From assembly GCA_029204225.1 (NCBI GenBank), contig CM055095.1, forward strand, positions 54,339,612-54,403,611: DNA of 64,000 bases, in the 5' to 3' direction. Within the stretch, counting starts at the first letter, position 1, and every line of letters begins with the position of its first letter. Below the pieces are notes generated by a model. The model ran no database searches. It had not been told where the DNA came from and saw only the letters and a list, made by a program, of their open reading frames with translations. The DNA is from Diphasiastrum complanatum. Its lineage: Eukaryota; Streptophyta; Lycopodiopsida; Lycopodiales; Lycopodiaceae. The position numbers were made by a program, and so were the translations under genes. Below are positions 9,501-21,800 of this stretch, piece by piece.

Positions 9501-11390
9501 TCTAGTACAAAATGAAATGATAACAATAATATGATACATAATCATCTAGACACTCTCTCCTTTGACTGGTAGTCAGAGTCATCTAACTTTGTGCTAGAAT
9601 GAAATAGGGACTCTTTGTCCGAGGACGAGACTGATGTTGGTGGTGGTGATTTGCTAGAATGTGGCCAGCACGCCAAGCCATTGTAAATGGCCAACTCGCT
9701 TTGTTGCTCAATCCAAATGAAGATAAAATGCTCCTTAGTCTCCACTGCACCTAGGGAACATAGCTGGCAGATCCTATCCTCTCGTGGGGTACCCTGAAAC
9801 CGACCAATCTCAATCTCAAGCTGGTGTGAAGAGACACGGAGTTGACCCAATATGAATTTGAGACCATGTGATAACCTAGAGCGTAGGTAGAGTGGTAGAA
9901 GTGGGGACCTTGATACGTCAGTCTCCAAAAAATGAAGCTGATAAAAGTCGGGTTTGACACCCAACACATGCCAGGCTCGATCAAGGTAAGCTCTATGGAT
10001 GAATCGTCGGATGTAGTCATGGGTACCAGAGGGAAGTGCAGTGATAGAGATACCGAGTGTGCCAAGAAGTCTGGAGGCCTGAGAGAACCAAGCTAAATGG
10101 TAGCCCTGACTGTGAAGGCTCTGAGATGAAATGAGAGCAGCCTGAGTATATCTCTGCTCAGAAGACTGGAGCACACTGACTCGCTGTATATATGTGATGA
10201 CCTGGAGTAGGGCATCAAGGTACATAGGCGGGACCGCAAACTCAGCAAGGATGATTTGGTGTGGAACTGAAGGCTTAGCCCGAATCATGCGTGAAAGCAT
10301 AGGTGATCTGTAATCGTTAGATACTGGCCTAGTCAGATGAGGTAAGACCAGTGCACCATACAGCTAATGCATATAGGGTTGTAGGAGAAACAATGGTGCC
10401 AAAAAGCCAACACTTACTCGTGGCATCTCGAATAGACTTACGAAAGCAAAATCTCTTCATCTGGGCAAGGGAAGCATGGCCTTTCCCAAGCCTACTAGAA
10501 GCTGCCTGTCTCGTACTAAATATAGGACCAGTAAAAAGTGTGCCTAAGTAAGTGTAGGATGGAACAATCTCCAGTGGCCGACTGTCAAAAAGGAGCTCGT
10601 GTCTCAACATAAAGCTTCTGGAAGTGTTGAAGACCATCACCTTGGTCTTCGCAATGTTCACCCCTAGACCCCATCTGGAACAGAAACCATGAAGACAATC
10701 AATCTGTCTCTGTAACCCCTCCCTAGTAGATGAAAGTAGAGCCACATCATCTGCATAAAGAAGAATAGCTATCAAGATGTCTCCAAGTCTGCAACCAGAT
10801 CTGCCATACTGCTCAATAACCCTCTCCAACTCATCAATATATAATCCAAAAAGTGTAGGAGAGAGGGAACATCCTTGCTTCACCCCAATAGTGCTCCTGA
10901 TCTGCTTTGAGATACCTCTTTCACTCCAAAAACATCCCAATACTCTCTCATAAAGTGCCATCACTGCTAGGATTGTGTCATCAGAGAAACCAAGGTCTCG
11001 TATCCGTTGTATGAACATGGAACAGAGTCGAAGGCTTTCCTGAAGTCAACGAAGCAACAATAAACTGGTTCCCCGCCGGTGCCGAGCTTCCTCAATAATG
11101 GCTCTGAGAGTAAAGATAAGATCTGTAGTAGAATAATGGGCTCTAAATCCAGCCTGGCCCATAGCATGCAATCTCCTGGCCTTTGCCTCATTACTCACAG
11201 CTGATTGAAGAATAATGCCATACAACTTCGTGATAACGTGCCCAATCATAAGAGTCCGATAGTTACTAGGATTCATGGGATCACCATTTTTGTGTATGGG
11301 ATGGATGATGTTGGTGCACCAAGAAGAAGCAAAACCGGAGACGACGACTTGATTGAGTAGAGAGAGAGAGAGAGAGAGTAAAGCATTCAC
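9501..11390 (-). pseudogene. LINE copy 5 (minus), RT and C-terminal part of ORF2, chimeric 3' end
   Basis: Read from 11390 down: SWCTNIIHPIHKNGDP, QAGFRAHYSTTD, DFRKAFDSVP, VKQGCSLSPTLFG, LLYADDVALL (near 10750), the SYTYLGTLF region (near 10550), SRLSHGLKFILGQLRVSSH (near 9870) and CQLCSLGAVETKEHFIF (near 9760-9720). It keeps the segment missing from copy 1. After EHFIF the frame continues not with CP-IYYEIRG but with SELAIYNGLACWPHSSK, which is endonuclease-domain sequence found at about 3455-3500 of copy 1. The copy is 5'-truncated at a CT tract (11355-11385) and has a few stops and frame changes. Confidence 0.85.
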
Positions 11391-11472
11391 TCTATTGTAG
11401 TGTGATGGGAAACAATGATATCTTCATTCGTTGTATAGGAGCAAGAAAGTATCATACCTGGGATTGGTATAA

Positions 11473-12300
11473 GCTTTGATACTATTGAACGATAAGAGTA
11501 CAAATTCTGGAAATGTATACTACAAAGATTAATAATAACCGGATTACAACCATTTATAGCAGAAAGGATAGCTTAGACCAACACATTTATTGCTTGTAGT
11601 TTTAACCAAAGGGCGGGTATAGTCTAGATTCACGTATGTTATTATATCAGAAGCATTGATAGGTATGAGCAGAAAGTAAGCATGGTTGTAGGCATCCAGT
11701 TAATGCAAAAAAAATGTTCATAGAAAGCACGAAAAGTATGACTCCAATATGTCATTGGTGTAGCTATCAAGCTATCCTTTGCAAAGCAATAAGTATGCTA
11801 ACATTTGCAATGGTTATTGATGAGCATCGTTGGTATTCCAGCGCACTACCACAATGATGTTACTCATGAAGTAATCAAGCCTCAATCATATAATCTACGT
11901 GTAAACGGTGTAGATTGACAGCGTTGAAATCGCTGTCTGTCAGCGCATTCATATGCGATTTGCTACAACCTACTTATCAGCGATTATCGCTGGTCAGAAG
12001 TCAATGATTTGTTCAACTATCAAGCCATTAACAACGATGATCAGCAGCTGTTGATCATTATCATCATAACTTCATAAATGAAAACCGTAGGAAGCGAAGC
12101 TCAGACAACAGTAGCAAAGTAAAAGATGAAGAGAGCGCTGGCTGTCAACGTGTCCACATAAACATATGAGAAACGGATCATTTACATACCTCAAAGGGCA
12201 CTCCAATGGAGCGCCAGTATGCGCTGAGAATGGGCACTGTCCGTTCTACCAAAACACTTTGCAAGAGAAGAGCGCAAGAGGGAGAGGAGAAGAGGTAGGA
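11473..12300 (-). mobile_element. Possible LTR (minus) with TATA box and tRNA-Met-like primer site
   Basis: On the minus strand a TATAAATG lies at 11552-11559. About 70 nt further is TAGTATCAAAGC (plus 11473-11484), which resembles the initiator-Met primer site TGGTATCAGAGC. TTCA just before it could be the LTR end. No second LTR and no gag follow, and the far border cannot be set. It may be an LTR fragment between two LINE copies. Confidence 0.3.
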
Positions 12301-12500
12301 AAAACATCAAAGTAGTGTTACTTATAGCAAAATTGGTGCGACCACCTGAAGCTTCATAGAAGGGACTTTCATTGAAGAGGGCAACTTTAAAAAAAAAACA
12401 TTTCCCGTTTTAAAATTTTTTGTTAACATCATTTAGGGGTATGTCACCAACTTTAAACCATTTAAAGCAAGAGGGGGTATTATTAGATCAGATACTACCC

Positions 12501-12502
<2 letters not shown>

Positions 12503-12588
<86 letters not shown>
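12503..12588. repeat. (GA)43 microsatellite
   Basis: Uninterrupted GA dinucleotides over 86 bp. The open frame across it encodes only alternating Arg-Glu and is not a gene. Confidence 0.97.
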
Positions 12589-12592
<4 letters not shown>

Positions 12593-12759
12593 TATTAACG
12601 TCAATCAATGACACCCATGGGTGTATAAGACAAGTACATGATGTCAAATAAAGGAGCACTGTCCGAATATGGAATTATTAGTAACAACTATAAACTAAAG
12701 CTCAAACTCTCTAATTGAGTACAACAAATGCCCAAAACCCGGGCCAGGTAAAATCACCG

Positions 12760-14500
12760 TAACTGTAAAGAAAGGAATAACTATGCCACCGGCCTGAAAA
12801 AGCTCCGAATGGATTTGGAGGCTTCCTGGTGTGGATGTATTTGTCGTGGTCGTGTACGTCGCATGGCTCTATCATGGCGTGGCTGAGTGCGAGCCCCTGG
12901 TGAGGATCTCAAGGCAGTACGTGTGCACTTCCGCGGTTGCACAGGGATATCAATGTCATCATCGGAGGCGTCGTCTCTAGATTTGGTCTGAAGAAATCAG
13001 TGATCGGCAACTCTAACATCTAGTAATAAGCGCTCCTCCTGTGGTAGCAATGACTCTCTAAGTGTCAGCATCTCATGAATAAGCAAAGCAAGGCACCTAG
13101 CATCTGGATATGAGAAAAAGGTCCTGAGTGTGTGTGGGCCATCTCTATATAAACAGTGATATCTCCCTCTGATCTCATAATAGATAGGGCATCTGAAAAG
13201 GAAATGTGACTCATTCTCAATCTCATGGATGGAACAGAACTGACATATCCTCCTGTCTCTAGAAATACCCATACACCTCCAGTTATGGACTCGGCTCATT
13301 ACATTCGCCGCGTCCATTTACATTTACAGTTACTTTACTTTATGCATAAGCAGGCCTTGGGCCCTTTTTTATTCATTAGTGACATTCAGACTATATGGTT
13401 GGCCTTTGGCCTTATTATTCATTATTAGGCTATTTGGACATATTACTGGAGAGTGGGGGCCTTCTTGGAGGGCGCACTATTATCCCTCCCAGTTGGGCCC
13501 TAGCCACTGGAAGCTTCCTTTTAGGGCTTCCTCTTGGCTATAAGTAGGGAAACTGTGTCATTTGTCATTCAGCTGATGATATTGATCTCTCTCTTTAGCC
13601 TCCTTAATCTCTCTCTTTCCTGCTTTCTAGGGTTAAGTCTTGCTTATGTGATGCTTTCATAGCTTAATTCTAGATCAGCTGTGGCTCTATTCGTAACTCC
13701 TCCTAGTCTCAATCATAAGCCTGTTTGACAATATCCGCAACTGACCTGATTTGTACCATAATCCAAAAGATAGCGGCTGAGATAAATATAATGGGAGTAT
13801 TGGTAAGCCAAACTCATCCAGCTGCAAAAAATGCTCCTGATAAAATGGTTAGCAAACCAAGGTGGTAGGCATCTGTGACCAAGTAAGCCTCATGTAGGCT
13901 CGGAAAGATAGGTACGAATATAAGAATGAGTGTCTCTAGGCAAGTCAGAGAAAGATAGCCCAAGGTGGTGAAAAAGCTGCTCTGTATCCCCATACCGTAA
14001 AACCTTAGCTTGCTGAGAAGCAAGCATCCGAGAAGAAGTGAAAGCCGCTATAATGTATCTGCCTGGCTGCGTCTCACGTAGGGTCTGTATCCGCTGGATA
14101 TATAGGATAGCTTGAAAGAAACCCTCCAAGAAAAGAGGAGAAGAAGCAAACTCAGTACATAGAATATGATATGAGATATTGGGCTTAGCCCCATATCATC
14201 CTCCCGAGCATGAGCGACTGAAAGCGCATGATAGCTGCCCAATCTCTAATAGAGAGACTTGGGAACGAAACCTCAGAACCATACATCGCTGCTGAAGCTA
14301 CCAAGGGGTGGAAAAGAGTCTGCATCTAGTCTGTGGGAGAAAAGGACCCCAAGGTATGTGTAGGATGCAACTACCTCCACTGGCTGTCCATCATAAGTAA
14401 AAGGAGACTCTCTAATCATCGCCAATAAAGTCTGCTTGTTAGTGTTAAACACTATAATCTTCTTCTGCTGGAGGTTCCAAGATAACCCCTAAGATGACAT
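12760..14500 (-). pseudogene. LINE copy 6 (minus), ORF2 C-terminal half, divergent subfamily
   Basis: Reading down from 14500: a frame with YTYLG (near 14360), AILYIQRIQTLRETQPGRY (near 14110), THSYIRTYLSE (near 13920), then after a 418-bp insertion CQFCSIHEIENESHFLFRCP and IYYEIRGRYHCLYRDG (13245-13150). The order equals the C-terminal half of copies 1 and 5, but the wording is more distant. Several stops and frame changes are present. Confidence 0.7.
13281..13698 (+). mobile_element. Solo LTR, 418 bp, inserted in LINE copy 6
   Basis: The block separates two parts of the LINE reading frame that should adjoin. It begins AGTTATGGACTCGGCTC and ends CTATTCGTAACT, so the ends are roughly inverted (AGTTAyG). 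CCTCC flanks it on both sides (13276-13280 and 13699-13703), a 5-bp duplication typical of LTR elements. CTATAAGTA at 13538-13546 is a good TATA box, followed by a CT-rich leader. The terminal dinucleotides AG..CT differ from TG..CA, presumably by mutation. No internal region is present. Confidence 0.7.
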
Positions 14501-15832
14501 TTAGTGGGCTGTGTAAAGGAAATGGAAGGGTGGTGTGTGGTGTAGAGAGGTGGCGTATTCGACCCATGATTCCATTGTTATTTGTTTCATGATTCATCTG
14601 TGATTGGACATCGGTTTCAGGTTTACTGTTCTAAAGTTCAAACTCTAAAAGTATACATAATACAGGTGTCAGGTAACACATATTGGGTAAAGTATAAATG
14701 GTTAGTTGTTAAAATATGGAATTTGGAATCTTAAATGCTAATAACTCAATCACGATATTTATTATCGTGCATTATGCAACTATGTTTTTGGCTTTTCTAA
14801 ATTCTGGAGAAATCTACAAACAAGATTTGAGGTCTAAAACCCTAAAACAGATTCCTTGATTTGAAAACCCTAGGATCGATTCAAAAAGGTCGAATAGGCC
14901 AATTCTGATTCGACCGATTCTGAATAGGAAGAAAACTCTAGTCTCCAACTATGAAAAACAATGAGCATGTGTACCAAATTTATTGCATATTATCTATCTA
15001 CGTGGTAAAATGAAACTTTGGTTTATATGATATATCTATTGCATATTGTATAATTTTGGTTTTTCTATATACTAAACTTTTTATGATAAATAAACCATCA
15101 GAAAGATCTCCAACCATTATTGTTTTTTCATTTTGTTTTTTCAAAATTTTGATTGGTTTAACACCATGTTGTTGTTGATATGTTGATCTTAGATCCCTAT
15201 AACAAGGCCAATTCTTTCTCAACCTCAGTGTACAAAATTTTAGCTTTTTATTTACCAACGAGCACTACAATTGAATTTTTATCGTAACTACATTCTATGA
15301 AGGTCAAGAATGGAGCTAGATAGCTGAAATTGTTAAAATATCGCTTGTAGGTGAAATCGATGCTTCAAATTGTAGGCTTGTTAAACTCAAAGCAATTAAT
15401 AATTGATATTCATATGAATAAAGTTTGCTTAGCTTTGATGTATGTTTTATCATCTATGCATTCTTGGTCAAGGATGTAGTCGTGATCTACCTTTGTTACT
15501 TTGTGGCTTGTTTATTTGTTATAATCTTGTGTTTGGAAGTAGTTACAGTTATGTCCCTATGAGATAGATGTGTTGCTATAGTCCTTAAGTGTTGATGCCG
15601 CTGTAAAATTTTTCATTCGTGATCTCATGGGCTCATTGTGGAGCCACTTAGAAAGATCAAGAATGAGCATTGGTCAATGATTACTAGTAATAGGTAGTAG
15701 GCTTAGGGTCGAATACAAATACCTATTGCATTAGTTTGATTGTGTTGTGGCACCATGCTATTGATTTTTTTTCATAATAGGATGCAATTGCTTGCACGCA
15801 TTTGATACTTTGGAGTGTATTCTAGGTTGCAG
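14501..15832. other. AT-rich non-coding stretch upstream of the first visible Tim17-like exon
   Basis: No convincing gene or repeat seen. A missing 5' exon and promoter of the gene whose exon starts at 15833 should lie here or farther upstream, but I could not identify an exon ending in the required phase. Confidence 0.4.
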
Positions 15833-18800
15833 CTTTGAAGAAAGAAATTGAGGAGTGGGGGACCAAGACAACAATAGGAGTGTTTGCAGGAATGTTGTAT
15901 GGAGGTAGCAAAGAGGCATTTGACTCGTCGGTATGTGCGCTTTCTTGATTGGATTTGGAAGAGCTACTTGTAGCTAGTAGTCATTATGATATCATGATTT
16001 TATTTTGATGATATGGAGTACTGAAACATCCATGAAAAGCACAGATCCAATAAACCTTGATATACTGTTTCATAGCCTTTCTTTACCAGCTACCCCTCCT
16101 AGTCTTCTTGCTGGCTTGCTCTTATCCCCATTTCCTCTAATACCTTTTTTTTGCTCATAATACTCCTTGTTTCTCTCTTCCACCCAACCTCCTTCCTATT
16201 TGTGCTTTTGGTCCCATTGACTTCCTTCAATTATTCATGATTATGAAAAGGTAAGTGTCTTGTTTCAAAATGCTATTGGAAATTGTTAAGTTTTCATTTG
16301 ATAAGATTAGCAATAACTATGTGATGATTACTTATGGGTTTTGGATCAATCACTATATGATAATCACATCACTCACATAGTAAACAATAAAATTTAATCA
16401 TCAGCAATTCCTACAAAGAATGCTAAATGAATGTCAATTCTTACCAGTATTTGATCCCCTATAAAGTAGTGTTGCAGATTCTCCTACAAAGAACAAAACG
16501 AGCAAAACCTGTTTATGCCCTACAATCGGGGCTTAGTCATCTAGGCACGAACACCAAAGCACATGCATATTGATATAGCCTTATCTAAGAGTTCCCATTG
16601 TCTTATCTAAAGGCCTATAAATCTTATGAAATAAGACCAAAAAATGGGTATTGAAATAGCAAACGGGCAAAAGACATACTTGGATTCAAGGGCCTATGAA
16701 GGTTACACCAAAGATGTGGCTACTATGATTATTGATCTTAAACATACAAAGTTAGAATGCTAGGAAATTAAGGTTGAACAATGTTAAATCTGAAGTATAC
16801 CAATAAGTCATATATGTCCACTCTAGATCCTAGCATCCAACTACATACATCGATAGAAAGGGGACTAGTCACAAATGTGAACTAGATCTTTATTAAACAA
16901 AAAAGGTCTTTAAATAGACTAATTAGGAATGACAAACAACTCTTATTTATCCTTATCACGGCTCATATTAGGTCATCAAGATACAATGAATCTAGACCAA
17001 ATCCAAGCCGTCATCTTCCTCCCTTATTGTTAGAACTTAGCCATAGATCAAAACCAATGATTTAGATCTTATCTAGAAGTGTACGCCAAGACGAAATGAG
17101 TAATGTGTGATGCCAAATTTCTGGTTCCTTCTAGAAACATTATCCAAATCTTGAGGGGCCAAAATTTGGGTGTCACCAATAGGCCTCCAAGTTTGGCATT
17201 GGCCTAAAGTTGCATTTTGCATAGTTTGGCATATGTGGCACACAACTTCCTACATAAGCTTGAATTCCCATTCAAGAAAATGTGGATGTAGGGTTGAGGC
17301 CTACATTTGAGATAGGCTTGAGGCCTCTGATGCGAATACTATCATACAATGTCCTACATAAGCATTGTGCGGTAATGTATGCCCATAACACCTATCTATT
17401 TATTAGAATATTACACCTATCAATCAAATTCATGTAGTAAATTGAAAAACATCGACGTAGATGCAAATGATGGTGTCCCTAGGCCAAGGAGGACGACGAG
17501 CATGAGAAATTTGAGAATTGACATTGGTAGAAGTGCTCTGGCCTCATCTTGTAGCAATGGTGTATTTGTGAAAATATCAATGGACCCATGTGGACTCATC
17601 AATAGGCCTAGGGCAATTGTACTAGGAATGTAATGTGCACCATAATGATAAAGACATTTGTCAACAATAGAGTTGGATATAGGTTGCTGAACAAAGTCAT
17701 AAAAGGTTTTGAAATTCGGGCAGTGTGGATTGACTTTGGGTAATGTGCCAAACCACTCAAGTGTAGTAATAGCCAAAGCAAAGATGGAAGCATGTAGACA
17801 AGTTAGAGCATTGGCAGTTTCATTTGGTAGTGAACATCAACGTGAAATATCTTTAGAAACTGATACCAACAAATTTGGTGGTCACTAATGCCTTACTGTG
17901 CAAAAAGCTACCTTACCTCGATGTGCAGTCCTGTAAGAGGACTTGAATGGCAATCATCTACAACTTGGGAGCATCATTCCCATACTTGATCCACCATGTG
18001 ACGGGCTGCAAATGTTCCACCCCCAAATTTGTCGTGTTGACATATGATGAGGAATGAACAATGAACATCCATCATGCTATAACAAATCTACTGCAGGCTC
18101 AAGGAAATCTTGAGCAGGTAGCCCTACAAAGGGTAAAAAAAGCAAGAAGTGGACCAGTCAGTGTTTTGATGAGCTAGATGAAAGTGCACACACCTTTTTT
18201 CAAAAAGCTAGATATGAGGGAAAAGATTAAACTTCCTCGAAGTTGAGCAAAGTGTGATTCAAAGATTTAAAGGAAAGAGTTTGCCTCAATTGCGCTGAGT
18301 CATCTCTACAAGGATTTTCCGGAAAGGAAAAAATCAGTTTCAAAATTTATGGTAATGGATCTACCAGTGAGGTAAGTCCTCCAGATTAAAAACCATTTTC
18401 ATTGATAGTTGTTCTTGTGGATGTCTCTTTAGTACTGATTCCTTCAAGCCTAATGATCTGTTTAGAGGCCAAATTCCAGTGTAGGAAGTGAATGTATTAT
18501 TTGATTCCCGTTCCACTCACAACTTTATGAAATTTTTTCATGTATGGGCTTAAAATTTTGACGATGAAGAACGATCACATGTATCAAAGGAGAAGATAGA
18601 TTTCCATGTTATGAATTTAGATAGAATTGATGTAATCCTTTGATTTGAATGGTTTTTTAATTGCCATGTGATAAAATATATTCTAGAAGATTTGAAACAA
18701 GGATTTAGTGATGTGTTCCCAGAATCCAGATGAACTACCTCAAGGATTACCTCCCCTTCGGATGATAGACCATTGGAGTTTTGATTCTCAAGTTCGAAAG

Positions 18801-21800
18801 AGGAAGATGACATTATGAAACAAATTGATATTTATTTGAAAATGAGGGGGGGCTCTGGTTCTCCTTCAAGATAAGGATAGTCGTTTTCGGATGTGTGTGG
18901 ATTATAGTGGGATTAAGAACAAGTATCTATTGCCAAGAATGGATGATTCGGTGAATAAATTTTATGGGGCTAAATTAAACACCACCACGATAGATCTCCA
19001 TACGAGATACCATCAAATTTGTATCGATCCTGATAACATTCAAAGACTGGTCTTAAAACTTGTTTTGGTCATTATGAGTTTCTAGTACTTCCATTTGGAT
19101 TGACTATGCTTCTGCCACTTTCTAGCACATGATGAATGTCCGTAGCTGGGTAAGGTTGTGGTTGTGGTTGTATTTTTAGATGATATTCTCGTCAATAGTA
19201 AGATGCTGAAGGAACATTTGGAGCATCTCCATGTTGGTTTGAATATTTTGAGGCAAGAGAAGCTCTACACGAAAGAATTCAAGTGTGAATTCATGAAGCA
19301 TGAATTTTGTTATTTAGGTGTTTAGATTACCATTGAGGGAATGAAGATTGACTATGAGAGAAAGTAAAGTTAATTGTTGAATGGTCGGTTCCCAAAATAG
19401 TTTGAAGTCATTCTTAGGATTACTGTATCTTTTTGAAAATTATTAGGGATTATGTGAAGTTGCAATTTCTCTTGATAATCTTTCAAGAGGGAAGATAGGC
19501 AAGAAAAGAGGCCTAGTCCTCCAATTGAATGGAGTGGATCTTTGGATGAGAGAAATATTATGAATAATAAATGGCAAGTCCCCAAAGACAAAGCCATGAG
19601 GTCTAAACATCAGCTAATCCCCCGCATTCATCGGTCCCAAACACCAACAGGCTCCAAATTAAATGAATGTTGTGAAGGAATAACATGGGGCTCTAGGCAC
19701 AAGATATTCAATGCCTTAACTTTCTCTCTCCTCAAAGAATGTACACAATAAAAAATTGAAATTTCAGAACCATTGCAGAACATGGGCTGACGTATATATC
19801 GATCTGCTCATTACTCGTCAATGGTACTTTGAATCTTGAATGTTTAGTAAGCCCATGTGCCTTAAGTAGTGTGATTCATTATGTCCAGTCCCTTCGTAAG
19901 TGTAAAAGGAGTGGACATAATGAAAGGGGGTCATTCTGAACGTTGTTTCGTACGCTTGTTGTCAAGAATGTGGTAAATCTCTATCATTTCATACAAAATA
20001 TGCTTTTGCTCTATTTTTTAAACTTTTATAATCAGAAGAAATGGATGGAGGAATTGGATTTCATTTTTATTCTCAATGATTCCTACTTCTCTTGCAACCT
20101 TGGCTATAGAAACCTTTATTTGTTCAAAAATGCGTGCATTCTAATAGCGAAGACTGCAAGAGAACTAGGAACCATTGAGAATAAAACGAAATCCCATTAC
20201 CAAAGTATAAGATGACAAACTGGCCAAACACGACGAGTGTCTGACCAAACACGACGAGTGTCTGACCAAACCCAGTATAAAAATGATTTAAGGATGCATG
20301 CTATACATAGAACCATTCTCAAGCTTGTTGGATGAAGTTGTACATGCTGGCAAGCTGCCATTGTTGCAGGTGCTGGTAACAAGAGGTCTTCAAAGACTGT
20401 TTGTTGCAGCTTTGTTCAGATGATTTGTAGCACATACTGAAGCTTTTAAAGGGAGACTTTGAAGCAAGTTTCAGAAGTTCTTTCCTGTGAAGTTCCTGAA
20501 GCAAATATATATCTTATGTGCAAGAGAATGCCGTAAATCAGCCACTGATAACTCTTTTCCAGTTTTTCCAGTTATATGCATGGAATGATACACCCGTTCT
20601 ATGAAGGGGTTCAGAACAGGCTTCTATGATCCAAATACTCGATGTGATTGATTTTGGAGACACGAGAACAGCATTCCTCCATGACATCTTACCCCATTGC
20701 TAAGTCTTGGCGAGACTGATCATGGCATTTTTCAACCCATTAGCAAGTGACCAACAGGGCTTACGACTAGTGGGCTTCAAACAACCATAATATGTATTAT
20801 GGAGATCTTACACTTATTCTAGTGGCCCAACAGGTCATATACACTTCTATTCTTTTTTACTATCTTATTCTGGATCTTAGAGGCCGTTCCGAACGTTCCG
20901 GAACGTTCCTGCTCGGAACGATATTCATAAAAATTTAATTATTTTAATCATTAAATGAATTAAATCCTTTGTAGAGAAAAGGTATTTTTTTTATATTTTT
21001 TTAAGGGCATCGTTCCGGAACGAAACGCGTTCCAGAACGGGCAACTAAGTTCTGGATTAACACGAAATCTCATATTCATCGGTAGCTTTGCTCAAGGTCT
21101 TGTTCCAAAATGAAAACGTTTGAAAAAAAACCAAAAGTATCAGATTTTTTGTTCAACGTTTTTTAAATTGCAAAGGACAGCAAAGCAATTATATAGTTCT
21201 CAAGCGGATACTCATCAGGGAGTTATGCCACTCCATTGACAAATTCTGTATTTGCATGTGAAGAAAACATACACCTCATTCATTCTCCTGTATTTGTTGC
21301 AGAAAGATGCAGACTTTCTGCTGCATTCACAGACTAGGAGCAAGGACTGGAAGGAGAAGCATAAGGTTTTGAAGGATATGATGGAGAAACGAATGCTTAG
21401 AATTGCATCTGGAACTGTATTAGGAGGGGCAAAACTGGGATCTTTCACCGCCATATTTTGTGGTGTGCAGCATGGTCTTGCAGTGCGAAGGAATGTTCAT
21501 GACACATTCAATGTTGTAGCTGCTGGAGCTGTCACAGCTGCTGCCTTTGGTCTTGCATGTATGAATCGGATCAACTGTGCTGTCTTTGTTGGTTATTTCA
21601 TGTAGTAATTTCCTAACATTGCAAATTTATTTTAGGGATTTATTGCCAAGAGTTGGAAGTTCTGGTAGGTGTATCTTTCTTACTGATCTTTCAACAAGGC
21701 TTGTTTTCCTTTGCAGTTGGTACAGTAGATGAACTTTGAGTCCACATGCTGGAAAGAGTCTTGTGTCCTTTTTCAGGATATAATCTGTCATAATCAGCTT

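Larger units (their letters stand above)
15931..21302 (+). other. Long intron (5372 bp) of the Tim17-like gene
   Basis: GTATGT donor at 15931, TTGTTGCAG acceptor ending at 21302; the flanking exons join in phase 0. The intron holds a decayed gypsy pol (18.2-19.4 kb), a 21-bp tandem repeat (20223-20270) and GTTCCGGAACG palindromes (20880-21045). The stretch 16000-18160 has no gene I can support; the ORFs at 17379-17793 show no domain. Confidence 0.65.

Noticed and set aside
12420-12611. ORF with Arg-Glu repeat
   Set aside because: Translation of the (GA)n microsatellite; the same applies to 43517-43777, 57485-57851, 58212-58514 and 59009-59293 apart from the copia end.
17379-17793. Overlapping ORFs on both strands in the long intron
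   Set aside because: No motif, codon-poor, no splice context; treated as chance.
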